A stretch of 11,294 bases of DNA from JAAYYM01 sp964483155 (GTDB taxonomy: Bacteria; Bacillota; Clostridia; Lachnospirales; Lachnospiraceae), in assembly GCA_964483155.1 (NCBI GenBank), contig CAZAAC010000066.1:1-11294 (forward strand). Reading direction: 5' to 3'. Below, piece after piece: positions 1 to 7,697 of the stretch. Position 1 is the first letter of the stretch, and each line of letters begins with the position of its first letter. A program made the position numbers and the translations under genes. The notes beneath the pieces were generated by a model, which was not told the origin of the DNA, did not search any database, and worked only from the letters and a program-made list of their open reading frames with translations.

Positions 1-930
1 TACGTTAAAAACATGATTACTGGTGCAGCGCAGATGGATGGAGCAATTCTTGTTGTTGCTGCTACTGATGGTGTTATGGCACAGACAAAAGAGCACATTT
101 TGTTATCTCGTCAGGTTGGTGTTCCTTATATCGTTGTTTTCATGAATAAATGTGATATGGTTGATGATGCTGAACTTCTTGAGCTTGTTGAGATGGAAAT
201 CAGAGACTTATTATCAGATTATGAATTCCCAGGAGATGATACACCTGTTATTCAGGGTTCAGCTTTAAAGGCTCTTGAAGATCCATCATGTTCATGGGGC
301 GATAAAGTTATGGAACTTATGGATGCTGTTGACAGTTTCATTCCAGATCCTAAGAGAGATAAAGATAAGCCATTCATTATGCCTGTAGAAGATGTTTTCT
401 CTATTACAGGACGTGGTACTGTTGCTACAGGTAGAGTAGAAGCTGGTGTTCTTCGTATATCTGAAGAAGTTGAAATCGTTGGTTTAAAAGAAGAAACTCG
501 TAAAGTAGTTGTAACTGGAATCGAAATGTTCCGTAAATTACTTGATGAGGCACAGGCTGGTGATAATATTGGTGCTCTTCTTCGTGGCGTTAACAGAGAT
601 GAGATTGAAAGAGGACAGGTTCTTGCTAAACCGGGCTCAATCAAATGTCACACAAAATTCACAGCACAGGTATATGTTTTAACAAAAGATGAAGGTGGAC
701 GTCATACTCCATTCTTTAATAACTACAGACCTCAGTTCTATTTCAGAACAACTGATGTTACAGGTGTTTGTAATTTACCTGAAGGCGTTGAAATGTGTAT
801 GCCTGGCGATAACATTGAAATGACAATCGAATTAATTCATCCGATTGCTATGGATCAAGGTCTTACATTTGCTATCCGTGAAGGTGGACGTACTGTTGGT
901 TCAGGACGTGTTGCTACAATCATCAAATAA
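1..930 (+). CDS. tuf: Elongation factor Tu, 3' part (5' end outside window)
   Basis: EF-Tu is the cytoplasmic GTPase that carries aminoacyl-tRNA to the ribosomal A site. The frame is open from base 1, reading YVKNMITGAAQMDGAILVV, which follows the G3 (DCPGH) region in EF-Tu. The first ~87 residues, with the P-loop, are therefore missing, and about 309 of the usual ~397 remain. The G4 motif NKCD is at 145-156 and a G5-type SALKAL follows near 260-280. Domain 2 contains DVFSITGRGTVATGR, and domain 3 ends with the family C-terminus FAIREGGRTVGSGRVATIIK. The stop codon at 928-930 is followed by a strong terminator, so tuf is the last gene of its transcript, probably the str operon (rpsL-rpsG-fusA-tuf; inference, as those genes lie upstream). 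Identification is certain; only the start is unseen. Confidence 0.99.
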   Translation, partial: YVKNMITGAAQMDGAILVVAATDGVMAQTKEHILLSRQVGVPYIVVFMNKCDMVDDAELLELVEMEIRDLLSDYEFPGDDTPVIQGSALKALEDPSCSWGDKVMELMDAVDSFIPDPKRDKDKPFIMPVEDVFSITGRGTVATGRVEAGVLRISEEVEIVGLKEETRKVVVTGIEMFRKLLDEAQAGDNIGALLRGVNRDEIERGQVLAKPGSIKCHTKFTAQVYVLTKDEGGRHTPFFNNYRPQFYFRTTDVTGVCNLPEGVEMCMPGDNIEMTIELIHPIAMDQGLTFAIREGGRTVGSGRVATIIK

Positions 931-964
931 TTGATTTTATTAAATTAAAACAGTTAAAATAATG

Positions 965-1001
965 ACCGCAATCCTTTTGTAAAGAGGGATTGCGGTTTTT
1001 T
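965..1001 (+). terminator. Rho-independent terminator of tuf
   Basis: A perfect 10-bp stem, ACCGCAATCC (965-974) with GGATTGCGGT (987-996), has a 12-nt loop and runs directly into TTTTTT (996-1001). It lies 35 bases after the tuf stop codon. Confidence 0.93.
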
Positions 1002-1013
1002 GTAAAAATAGAG

Positions 1014-1042
1014 TAGCAAAACGGTAATAATTGTTTTATAAT
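1014..1042 (+). promoter_or_regulatory. Candidate SigA promoter for the small protein at 1144
   Basis: A perfect -10 TATAAT lies at 1037-1042. The hexamer 17 bases upstream (TAGCAA, 1014-1019) matches the -35 consensus only weakly. It sits just after the tuf terminator and would give a leader of ~95 bases, in which I see no convincing structure. Confidence 0.4.
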
Positions 1043-1143
1043 AGATTCAGAAAGCAAGGTTGTGGTAATGATAGTACTTAAAAAGTTTTTATAGAAATGG
1101 CCAGGTGTAGTGCACTTAGGACTAAAAAGAGGTAAGAAGAAAA

Positions 1144-1404
1144 ATGAAAAAAGCGAGAAATGATAAGATAGCGGAAGATAGAACTTATGTATTCGGGGTA
1201 TATGTTGACAATGATAAGACATTTCATTTTGTGTTTAAGAACGGAAATTACTTTATAAATGAAATTGGTGAGAATGAAGTACAGTTATATCAAACAAAAG
1301 ACTCAAAGCAAGCTTATAGACAGTGGAATGCCATGAAGAGACCTGACAAAAGGGCAAGCAGGAAACAGGCTATAAATATGCAGGAAAATGTTTTTGAGAA
1401 ATAA
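1144..1404 (+). CDS. Small hypothetical protein, 86 aa
   Basis: I do not recognise this protein. It is small and highly charged, with no signal peptide or membrane segment, so probably cytoplasmic. Residues ~13-50 alternate hydrophobic and polar positions (TYVFGVYVDNDKTFHFVF), suggesting a small beta-rich domain. The C-terminal third is basic and polar (KRPDKRASRKQ), as in some nucleic-acid-binding proteins, but that is only suggestive. The start is supported by a purine-rich site (AGAGGTAAGAAG) ending a few bases before the ATG. It lies between the tuf terminator and the Na/Pi transporter on the same strand. No clear terminator separates it from the transporter, so read-through is possible. 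Codon use looks native. Confidence 0.7.
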   Translation: MKKARNDKIAEDRTYVFGVYVDNDKTFHFVFKNGNYFINEIGENEVQLYQTKDSKQAYRQWNAMKRPDKRASRKQAINMQENVFEK

Positions 1405-1476
1405 TGAATTGCATAGATTAAAAGAAATTTGCAATGAGTGGATTCACATTTTTTTTTGAAGCAGTCTCGTTGTTTT

Positions 1477-1507
1477 TTTACTTAATCGTAATTTGTGAAA
1501 GTATAAT
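1477..1507 (+). promoter_or_regulatory. Candidate promoter for the Na/Pi cotransporter
   Basis: A perfect -10 TATAAT lies at 1502-1507, 26 bases before the ATG. The best -35 is TTTACT (1477-1482), with a long 19-bp spacer. The leader would be short, with a GGGAGA ribosome site at 1515-1520. Confidence 0.35.
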
Positions 1508-1532
1508 ATGAATTGGGAGATGGATAGTTAGT

Positions 1533-3311
1533 ATGGATATATTTGGTGTTTTTACAATGATAGGTGGGTTAGCCCTTTTTCTATTTGGCATGCACATTAT
1601 GGGAGAGGGACTTACGAAGCTGTCAGGCGGCAGACTAGAAAAGATACTTGAAAAACTCACGTCAAATAAATATAAGGGTGTGTTACTAGGCGCAGGCGTG
1701 ACAGCGATTATTCAGTCTTCATCAGCGACAACGGTTATGATAGTTGGATTTGTTAATTCTGGTATTATGAAACTATCACAGGCTGTTGGCGTTATTATGG
1801 GAGCAAATATAGGAACAACAATTACATCATGGATTTTAAGCTTATCTGGAATTGAGGGTAGTAATTTTTTTGTAAAAATGTTAAAACCTTCTTCTTTTTC
1901 TCCTATTCTTGCAGCGATAGGCGTTGTTTTACTTTTGTTTTTTAAGGATGACAAAAAAAAGGACATAGGAGGAATTTTATTGGGATTTGCTGTTCTGATG
2001 TTTGGTATGGAGACCATGTCAGATGCGGTTGCACCTTTAAAGGATGTTCCAGAATTCACTTCTATTTTAACGATGTTTTCAAATCCGTTTTTAGGATTGC
2101 TGGCTGGAACAGTATTAACAGCGGTCATTCAATCATCGTCAGCATCAGTTGGTATTTTACAGGCCATGTGCGCAACTGGGGCAGTAGGTTATGCTACAGC
2201 TGTTCCGATTATTATGGGTCAGAATATCGGGACATGTATTACAGCAATTCTCTCTTCTATCGGTACGAGTAAGAATGCTAAGCGTGTCTCTTGCATTCAT
2301 TTGTGCTTTAATTTAATGGGCACTATTTTGTTTTTGTCAGTTTTTTATTTCATTAATTTTTTAATACCCTTTAAATTTCTTTCAGATAGTGCAAATCAAT
2401 TAGGAATAGCAGTAATACACTCTTCTTTCAATATTGCAGCTACAGTTGTTTTATTGCCATTTTCGAATTACTTAATAAAGCTTTCAAAGTTTTTTGTTAA
2501 GGAAAGTGAAATGGAATTAGAACAGCAAGAAGAGAAAATGCCGGAAATATTTAAGACTCTTGATGTTAGATTTTTGGATATGCCGGGATTTGCCATTATG
2601 CAATGCAAGAAGGTTCTAGAAGAAATGGCAGATATAACGCAAGGTTCTTTAAGTAAAGCAATTAATTTAATATGGAATTATAACGAAGGGCATTTTTCTC
2701 AGGTGGTGATGGAAGAAAACCTTGTAGATAAGTATGAGGATGCAATAGGTACTTATTTAGTGAAACTTAGTGCAAAGGATTTAGGAGAAAAGGATTCAAG
2801 AAGTCTTTCACTTTTATTGCACTCTATTAGTGATTTTGAGAGAATGTCTGATCATGCTGCCTTGATCGCACATTCTGCAAAAGAATTATATAGAAAGGGA
2901 GAAGTCTTTTCTAAAAAAGCGAAAGAAGAATTGGTAGTTATGTCTAGTGCTGTAAATGAAATTTGTGAATCCACTATTAGTAGTATTAATGACGAGAACA
3001 TTGTTTTGGCAGAGAGTATTCAGCCATTAAGAGAAGTGATTCAAACATTGCAAGGAGAAATAAAAGAACGTCATATAAAGCGTTTGAGAAAGGGTAAGTG
3101 TACGATTGAAAAAGGCTTTGTACTAGCAGATGTTTCAACTAGCCTCGAAAGAATTGCGGCACACTGTAGCAACATAGCATTATCAGTAATACAGATTTGT
3201 AGTGAGAATCTGGATACGCATGGGTATGTCGCTTCTCTAGACAGGGGAGCGGGAAGTCCTTATGAAAGAGAGATGTTGAAATATAAGGAAAGATATCATT
3301 TGCCAGAATAG
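1533..3311 (+). CDS. Na+/phosphate cotransporter (NptA/PF02690 family) with C-terminal PhoU-like domain
   Basis: This integral membrane protein is predicted to import inorganic phosphate with sodium. The membrane half (~1-315) has the family's inverted duplication: QSSSATT at 61-67 and QSSSASV at 200-206, each followed by a GxNIGT motif (GANIGTT 90-96, GQNIGTC 229-235). A charged linker (~322-340) leads to a helical PhoU-like region (~345-555). This carries two metal-site-like motifs of PhoU bundles, FERMSDHA at 435-442 and LERIAAHCSNIA at 538-549. At 592 aa it has the usual length for bacterial NptA-PhoU fusions. ATG 1533 is preceded by GGGAGA at a somewhat long spacing. The fused PhoU domain probably regulates the transporter or links it to phosphate signalling (inference). 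No pst or pho genes are nearby. The exact substrate is not proven by sequence. Confidence 0.93.
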   Translation: MDIFGVFTMIGGLALFLFGMHIMGEGLTKLSGGRLEKILEKLTSNKYKGVLLGAGVTAIIQSSSATTVMIVGFVNSGIMKLSQAVGVIMGANIGTTITSWILSLSGIEGSNFFVKMLKPSSFSPILAAIGVVLLLFFKDDKKKDIGGILLGFAVLMFGMETMSDAVAPLKDVPEFTSILTMFSNPFLGLLAGTVLTAVIQSSSASVGILQAMCATGAVGYATAVPIIMGQNIGTCITAILSSIGTSKNAKRVSCIHLCFNLMGTILFLSVFYFINFLIPFKFLSDSANQLGIAVIHSSFNIAATVVLLPFSNYLIKLSKFFVKESEMELEQQEEKMPEIFKTLDVRFLDMPGFAIMQCKKVLEEMADITQGSLSKAINLIWNYNEGHFSQVVMEENLVDKYEDAIGTYLVKLSAKDLGEKDSRSLSLLLHSISDFERMSDHAALIAHSAKELYRKGEVFSKKAKEELVVMSSAVNEICESTISSINDENIVLAESIQPLREVIQTLQGEIKERHIKRLRKGKCTIEKGFVLADVSTSLERIAAHCSNIALSVIQICSENLDTHGYVASLDRGAGSPYEREMLKYKERYHLPE

Positions 3312-3355
3312 AAAAAAGGCTCCTTTCATGAATTAATGAAAAGAGCCTTCTTTTT
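3312..3355. terminator. Bidirectional terminator between Na/Pi cotransporter and ktrA
   Basis: A 14-bp stem with one mismatch (3316-3329 with 3336-3349) and a 6-base loop is flanked by an A-run (3312-3317) on the left and CTTTTT (3350-3355) on the right. It can therefore terminate both convergent transcripts. The right-hand T-run overlaps the ktrA stop codon (3354-3356). Confidence 0.9.
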
Positions 3356-4004
3356 AAGACCGGGAAGTGATTTTAAATACATCAGAAGATTTACCAATTA
3401 CAATCAAATGGTCATCTTTGACAAACTCATAATCAGGTCCTGGCATTGGTGAAAGAGAACTTCCGGTTTTTACAGCAACTATATTAATCTCATGCTTTTT
3501 TCGGACATCAATCGCAGAAATAGATTTACCGATCCAATCTTTGTGAACAGGTATTTCATATATAGAATAATCACTGGTGAGAGGAATATAGTCAAATATA
3601 TTGTTTGCATTATGCCGGATAGCAAGTTTTTCTGCCATTTCTTTTTCGGGATAGATGATTTCATCAGCGCCGATTTGCTTTAGAAGCTCTGCCTGAATAT
3701 CCTGATTTGCTTTTGCAACAACATATTTTGCATTTAGTTTCTTTAATAAAGAGGCAATGACAAGAGAGGATTGAAAGTCCTCACCAATTGTTACAAAACA
3801 TAAATCAAAGTGTTTGACACCTAAAGAGCGGATGACGCCTTCGTTCGTACAATCTGCAATATGTGCATCGGTGAATTTTGCAGAAAACATTTCGACTATT
3901 TCAGGATTTTTATCAATAATCATAACATCATTTCCGAGTTCCTGCATTTTCACAGCCAGATGACGTCCAAATCGTCCCATTCCAATTACTAAAACTGATT
4001 TCAT
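3354..4004 (-). CDS. ktrA: Potassium uptake regulatory subunit KtrA/TrkA (RCK protein)
   Basis: This is the cytoplasmic gating subunit of a Ktr-type potassium transporter; it forms a nucleotide-binding ring under the KtrB membrane subunit. The N-terminal RCK/TrkA-N Rossmann domain (~1-130) has the dinucleotide motif VIGMGRFG (6-13), the acidic D31 closing the second strand, and ADC at 50-52. A TrkA-C domain spans ~137-213. In Firmicutes this domain often binds cyclic di-AMP, which closes the channel (family knowledge; not shown here). Its 216 aa match KtrA/KtrC. The start has an ideal AAAGGAGT site, and the ktrB stop codon abuts this site. Only 14 bases separate the two genes, indicating translational coupling and a shared transcript. 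Confidence 0.95.
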   Translation of the reverse strand: MKSVLVIGMGRFGRHLAVKMQELGNDVMIIDKNPEIVEMFSAKFTDAHIADCTNEGVIRSLGVKHFDLCFVTIGEDFQSSLVIASLLKKLNAKYVVAKANQDIQAELLKQIGADEIIYPEKEMAEKLAIRHNANNIFDYIPLTSDYSIYEIPVHKDWIGKSISAIDVRKKHEINIVAVKTGSSLSPMPGPDYEFVKDDHLIVIGKSSDVFKITSRS

Positions 4005-4018
4005 AAATTCTTACTCCT

Positions 4019-5359
4019 TTATCCAATTACTATTTTTTCTGTAGGTCTGTCAAGATGTATTTTATCTTTCTTTTCTGCTAAGGTAAGGACCAGCGATAAA
4101 CCTCCTATTCTTCCGGAATACATTAAAAAGATAATTATTAATTTTGAAGTTGCTGACAAAACGCTTGTAACGCCCATAGAAAGGCCAACAGTTCCAATTG
4201 CTGATACCACTTCAAAGGAAGTTTCTCTTAATCCGAGGGGCTCAATAGCGCATATCATTATGGTTGAACAAAGTACCAACAACAAATAAATACTCCCGAT
4301 TGCATATGCCTGATTTACTATTTGATGGCTTACTTTACGTTTAAACATAATAATGCCGCAGCTATTTGAAGTGGAACTAAAAATGTTCATAATGATAATG
4401 GCAAAAGTGGTTGTTTTAATACCGCCGGCTGTTGAACCGGGAGAACCACCAATAAACATAAGAATTGTAGATATAATACTTCCAGCATTGCTTAGCGAAG
4501 CCTGATCAACAGTGTTAAAGCCAGCAGTTCGTGTTGTGACAGACTGAAAAAAAGCAGCAAGCCATTTTTCGCCAGGTGCTAATGTAGAAAAGGCATGATG
4601 GTACTCTGTCATATATAGTAGTATTCCACCAAACAAAATTAAAAAAGTAGTCGTAATAATTACAATCTTAGAATGTAACTCCATTTTATGAAGCCGAAAT
4701 TTACTAAACAGAATATTACCCCATACTAAAAAGCCTAATCCGCCAGTAATAATTAAAAGCATAATGGTAATTGTTACAACAGGGTCTCCAACATAAGCAG
4801 TTAAAGAAGGTGTATCAAATTGTCCCATAATATCAAAACCAGCATTGCAAAAAGCAGAAATAGAATGAAATACACCATACCAGATTGCCATTGGTAAACC
4901 CATATCTTTGTAAAAACAGGTCGTCAGAATAGCGGCACCAAATAGCTCTACAGAAAGAGTTCCAATTACTATATGCTTCACCATAGTTACAATACCACTA
5001 ATCCTCATGGTGCTGGCTGATGCCATTAATAGTCGTCTTTCATGGAGACTAAAATGTCTCTTCATGAAAATTGAAAACATTGTAATAACTGTCATAAAGC
5101 CTAATCCACCAATTTGAATTAAAAGCAAAATGACGATTTGTCCAAATAAGGACCAATGGCTGTAAGTATCATAGACGACTAATCCTGTTACACAAGTAGC
5201 GCTGGTAGCTGTAAATAAGCAGTCTATAATAGGTGTAAAATCACCGTTCTTAGCTGAGATGGGCAAATATAGTAATAATGTACCGACTAGTATAACGGAA
5301 AAAAAGCTAAAGGCTATAATTCTCGTATAAGTAATATTTGATTTTATTTTGCTAATCAT
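4019..5359 (-). CDS. ktrB: Potassium transporter membrane subunit KtrB (TrkH family)
   Basis: This channel-like, sodium-coupled potassium uptake protein of the TrkH/TrkG/KtrB superfamily works with KtrA, encoded just downstream. All four pore-loop filter regions are visible: SATCVTGL (53-60), SAFCNAGF (168-175), VTTRTAGF (274-281) and SAIGTVGL (387-394). The conserved GGSPGSTAGGIKT loop is at 304-316. The 446-aa length is typical of KtrB. I start it at the ATG at 5359, which gives MISKIKSNITYTR, because GGAGAAA lies 7 bases upstream. An in-frame ATG at 5410 would add 17 residues but has no ribosome site. The gene diverges from the alcohol dehydrogenase. Its predicted leader is only ~50 bases, too short for a ydaO-type cyclic di-AMP riboswitch, so control by that nucleotide, if any, would act through KtrA. 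Confidence 0.94.
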   Translation of the reverse strand: MISKIKSNITYTRIIAFSFFSVILVGTLLLYLPISAKNGDFTPIIDCLFTATSATCVTGLVVYDTYSHWSLFGQIVILLLIQIGGLGFMTVITMFSIFMKRHFSLHERRLLMASASTMRISGIVTMVKHIVIGTLSVELFGAAILTTCFYKDMGLPMAIWYGVFHSISAFCNAGFDIMGQFDTPSLTAYVGDPVVTITIMLLIITGGLGFLVWGNILFSKFRLHKMELHSKIVIITTTFLILFGGILLYMTEYHHAFSTLAPGEKWLAAFFQSVTTRTAGFNTVDQASLSNAGSIISTILMFIGGSPGSTAGGIKTTTFAIIIMNIFSSTSNSCGIIMFKRKVSHQIVNQAYAIGSIYLLLVLCSTIMICAIEPLGLRETSFEVVSAIGTVGLSMGVTSVLSATSKLIIIFLMYSGRIGGLSLVLTLAEKKDKIHLDRPTEKIVIG

Positions 5360-5415
5360 TACGTTTCTCCATATTACAAATAGAATAGTCAAATAATGCA
5401 ACTGCACCATTCAAT

Positions 5416-5444
5416 ATTATGACCTTATTACTATAAAAAGTCTA
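5416..5444 (-). promoter_or_regulatory. Candidate promoter of ktrBA
   Basis: On the minus strand, TAGACT (5444-5439) and CATAAT (5421-5416) are separated by exactly 17 bp. Transcription would start ~50 bases before the ktrB ATG. Confidence 0.45.
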
Positions 5445-5534
5445 GTAAATTATTATAAAATTTATATGTAATATATTCCACAGTAATATTATTTGAAGTG
5501 TCTATAAAATAAAATATAAATTAACTTTTATTAT

Positions 5535-5550
5535 TACAAAATGTTTTGTA
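5535..5550. promoter_or_regulatory. 16-bp perfect palindrome overlapping the -10 box: candidate operator
   Basis: TACAAAA (5535-5541), TG, TTTTGTA (5544-5550) is a perfect dyad. Its right end covers the first two bases of the alcohol dehydrogenase -10 box. The position suits a repressor that blocks RNA polymerase. I cannot assign it to a known regulator: it does not match the Rex (TTGTGA...TCACAA) or CcpA (cre) consensus. Confidence 0.45.
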
Positions 5551-5554
5551 TAAT
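5549..5554 (+). promoter_or_regulatory. -10 box of alcohol dehydrogenase promoter
   Basis: A perfect TATAAT lies 44 bases before the ATG. No good -35 hexamer is present at 16-18 bp, so the promoter may be weak or need an activator. Confidence 0.5.
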
Positions 5555-5597
5555 ATATTTCAAGGTAGAATAAGAAAAAGTGAGAGGAGCAGAAATT

Positions 5598-6689
5598 ATG
5601 AATTTTTTAATGCCAACTGAAATGGTAATGGGGAAAGAGTGTATTAGAAATAACGCTTCCATTTTTGCGAGATATGGAAAGAAGGCAATGCTTATAACAG
5701 GAGAAAGATCTGCAAAACAAAATGGTTCGCAAGCAGATGTAATAGCTGCATTGGAATCTCAAGGGATGGAGTATATTGTATTTGACAGAATCATGGCTAA
5801 CCCAACAGTTGATATCGTTTATGAAGGTGCTATGCAGGCACGTGAGAATGATGTTCAATTAATTATAGGCATTGGTGGAGGATCACCGATGGATGCGGCA
5901 AAAGTAATTGCTTTACTTGCCACACAGGATATTAGCAGAGAGAATCTTTTTGGTGGAGTGTACGAGGATAGAATACTTCCTATGATTATGGTTCCTACCA
6001 CAGCTGGAAGCGGCTCAGAAGTGACGAAATATGCTATTTTGACGAATGATATCACACAGACAAAAATAAGCGTTGCTACGCCTCTTATTTTTCCAAATGT
6101 AGCCATGCTTGATGCAAAGTATACAGAAACATTAACACTAAAAACGACTGTAAATACAGCGATTGATGCATTATCACATTCTATAGAAGGAATGTTGTCC
6201 AAAAGGGCAAATGCAATTTCTAATCTTCTTGCAACAGAAGGAATTCGTATTATTGCTGAATGCTTTCAGGAACTTGAATCGGGTCAAGTATCGACAATAT
6301 CCAGAGAAAGACTATTGTATGCATCTTCACTTGGGGGAATGGTAATATCGCAGACTGGTACAGTTGCGGTACATGCAATGGGCTACTCACTCACTTATTT
6401 TAAAAATGTGGATCACGGACATGCCAATGGATTATTAATGGGAGAATTTTTAAACTATATAAAAGAATTTGAGCCAGATTTAATTGCAGAGATTCTTTCT
6501 TTCATGAATATGAAAGCAATAGATGAATTTAAACAGAAGATGGAAACGCTTTTGGAGAAGACTGAAAAAATAACAGCAGAAGAAATAGAGCAGTATTCGA
6601 AAACAGCCATGAAAACAGGTCATATTGCAAATTGCATTGTTACGCTTGATTTCGAAGGCGTAAAGCGAATTTATGAAAAGTCTGTCTAA
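5598..6689 (+). CDS. Iron-containing alcohol dehydrogenase
   Basis: This is a group III (Fe-ADH) NAD(P)-dependent alcohol/aldehyde oxidoreductase, cytoplasmic, usually acting at fermentation end-steps. The nucleotide-binding motif GGGSPMDAAK is at 93-102, followed by VPTTAGSGSEVT (132-143). All four metal ligands are present with family spacing: D190 and H194 (in DALSHSIEG), H259, and H273 (in DHGHANG). I start at ATG 5598 (MNFLMPTEM), which has AGAGGAG 8 bases upstream. A GTG at 5580 in the same frame would add six residues and would bury that ribosome site. The 363-residue length is slightly short for the family (~380) but no core motif is missing. Substrate (ethanol, butanol, propanediol, lactaldehyde or other) cannot be told. 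Transcription starts behind a palindrome, so it may be repressor-controlled. No terminator separates it from the next gene. Confidence 0.93.
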   Translation: MNFLMPTEMVMGKECIRNNASIFARYGKKAMLITGERSAKQNGSQADVIAALESQGMEYIVFDRIMANPTVDIVYEGAMQARENDVQLIIGIGGGSPMDAAKVIALLATQDISRENLFGGVYEDRILPMIMVPTTAGSGSEVTKYAILTNDITQTKISVATPLIFPNVAMLDAKYTETLTLKTTVNTAIDALSHSIEGMLSKRANAISNLLATEGIRIIAECFQELESGQVSTISRERLLYASSLGGMVISQTGTVAVHAMGYSLTYFKNVDHGHANGLLMGEFLNYIKEFEPDLIAEILSFMNMKAIDEFKQKMETLLEKTEKITAEEIEQYSKTAMKTGHIANCIVTLDFEGVKRIYEKSV

Positions 6690-6691
6690 TC

Positions 6692-6700
6692 TGGTACAAT
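6692..6700 (+). promoter_or_regulatory. Extended -10 promoter for the DUF2752-like gene
   Basis: TGGTACAAT has the TGn extension directly before a TACAAT hexamer. It lies 3 bases after the dehydrogenase stop codon and 24 bases before the ATG at 6724. The -35 region is weak, which the extended -10 can tolerate. Confidence 0.4.
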
Positions 6701-6723
6701 GATAAAAAATAAGAAGCACTGTG

Positions 6724-7197
6724 ATGGAGACTATGAATAAAAAAATAGGAATGATTCTTTTAAGAATTAAAACAGATATAATAAATGCAAAGTGGGTTAT
6801 TTTGGGCTTAACAGTGTATTATCTTATCACATATCTGCTATTTCAGGAGTCTTGTACAACGAGAATACTGACGGGATTTCCCTGTCCAGGATGCGGAATG
6901 ACAAGGGCAATGATTTTGCTACTTACGGGGCATTTGGCGGAATCGATGCAGATGCATCCAATGGCACCACTGTGGTTGCTATTAGGAATCATATTTTTTA
7001 TCAGAAGATATGTGCTGGGACGGGAATTGCATGAAGAAAAGAAAATAGGCATTTGGGCTGTGGTACTATGTGTCTGTATGGTGGGACTCTATATCTATCG
7101 GATGATGAAATACTTTCCAAATCAAGTGCCGCTGGTTTATTCGCCGACAAAAATCAGTATGTTCTTGAAAGTTCTCACTGAGATAGTTGCAAAGTAG
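6724..7197 (+). CDS. DUF2752 family membrane protein
   Basis: A 157-residue membrane protein with the hallmark FPCPGCGMTRA motif (52-62): a CPxCG cysteine pair followed by T-R. It has hydrophobic segments at ~23-40, ~62-70 (short, after the motif), ~83-94 and ~110-127. This matches PF10825 (DUF2752), whose function is unknown; the cysteines could bind metal or sense redox state (inference). The start is uncertain: GTG 6721, ATG 6724 and ATG 6733 are all in frame. A weak AAGAAG (6711-6716) best suits 6724, whereas the GGAG at 6726-6729 is too close to 6733. The gene sits 34 bases after the alcohol dehydrogenase and before another small membrane protein. DUF2752 genes often accompany small two-helix membrane proteins in Clostridia (family knowledge). 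Confidence 0.85.
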   Translation: METMNKKIGMILLRIKTDIINAKWVILGLTVYYLITYLLFQESCTTRILTGFPCPGCGMTRAMILLLTGHLAESMQMHPMAPLWLLLGIIFFIRRYVLGRELHEEKKIGIWAVVLCVCMVGLYIYRMMKYFPNQVPLVYSPTKISMFLKVLTEIVAK

Positions 7198-7264
7198 TTC
7201 AGAATCAGAATGCAGGATAAGACTTTTGGATAAGACAATAAAAAGGATTGGAAAAATTGGGAAC

Positions 7265-7291
7265 TTGTGATAGAATTAATACTGTTACAAT
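7265..7291 (+). promoter_or_regulatory. Extended -10 promoter for the 90-aa membrane protein
   Basis: TTGTGA (7265-7270) is followed 15 bases later by TACAAT (7286-7291), with a TGT extension at 7283-7285. The spacer is short, but the extended -10 is good. Confidence 0.5.
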
Positions 7292-7316
7292 AAGTTTTCT
7301 TTAGAGGAGGAAAAGT

Positions 7317-7589
7317 ATGGATACATACAATGCAACCCCGGTTGCGCAACCAACAGAATCTATTATGACAGTCGGTGAATGGATGCTAACAACATTTCTC
7401 ATGATGATTCCTTGCGTAGGTTTGATTATGATGTTTATATGGGCATTCGGTGACACAAAGAACACAAAGCCGACTAAGTCAAATTATGCAAAGGCTATGC
7501 TAATTTGGTATGCAATCAGTATTGTCATTTCAATTATCTGCTCATCTGCAATAGCTGGAATAGCAGCAACAATCGCTAGCCAGATGTAA
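7317..7589 (+). CDS. Small two-helix membrane protein, 90 aa, unknown function
   Basis: Two hydrophobic segments (~21-43 and ~60-84) flank a short polar loop rich in K, T and N (DTKNTKPTKSNYAKA). The N-terminus is polar (MDTYNATPVAQPTES). The loop and the following AKAMLIW stretch look like a recurring family of small clostridial membrane proteins, which I cannot name. CD225/dispanin has a similar two-helix topology but its motifs are not evident. The start is firm: a near-perfect AGAGGAGG lies just upstream of ATG 7317. Preceded by its own extended -10 promoter and ended by a strong terminator, it is probably expressed as a single gene. It follows the DUF2752-like gene by 119 bases. Confidence 0.85.
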   Translation: MDTYNATPVAQPTESIMTVGEWMLTTFLMMIPCVGLIMMFIWAFGDTKNTKPTKSNYAKAMLIWYAISIVISIICSSAIAGIAATIASQM

Positions 7590-7608
7590 CAGAATCTATT
7601 GAAATATG

Positions 7609-7658
7609 AAAAAAGAGAGACTTCCAAGTTGCATAATATGCTGGAAGTCTCTTTTTTT
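7609..7658. terminator. Bidirectional terminator between 90-aa gene and methyltransferase
   Basis: An 11-bp perfect stem (AGAGACTTCCA 7616-7626 with TGGAAGTCTCT 7642-7652) contains an inner GCAT/ATGC stem (7631-7634 with 7638-7641). A-runs at 7609-7614 and T-runs at 7652-7658 allow termination of both convergent transcripts. Confidence 0.93.
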
Positions 7659-7697
7659 ATTCTTATATGATTAATTTATTCTTGCCATGTTCTAGTA

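Noticed and set aside
252..644. 130-aa reading frame antisense to tuf
   Set aside because: Mirror of the highly constrained EF-Tu coding frame; Ser/Pro-rich product with no family resemblance.
923..1222. 99-aa reading frame on the minus strand
   Set aside because: It runs through the tuf terminator and overlaps the start of the 86-aa gene. Its composition (Phe/Leu/His-rich, low complexity) looks like antisense of A-rich DNA, and no ribosome site was seen.
1408..1457. ATTGCA/TGCAAT repeat and a 3-bp GTG/CAC hairpin before a run of nine T's
   Set aside because: The longer repeat ends 13 bases before the T-run and the hairpin next to it is only 3 bp, so it is not a convincing terminator.
5360..5410. 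Upstream in-frame ATG extending KtrB by 17 residues
   Set aside because: No ribosome site precedes it, while a GGAGAAA lies correctly before the internal ATG at 5359. It would also start almost at the predicted transcription start.
5360..5597. Cyclic di-AMP (ydaO) or potassium riboswitch before ktrB
   Set aside because: The predicted leader is ~50 bases, and no conserved riboswitch core or terminator-antiterminator pair is visible.
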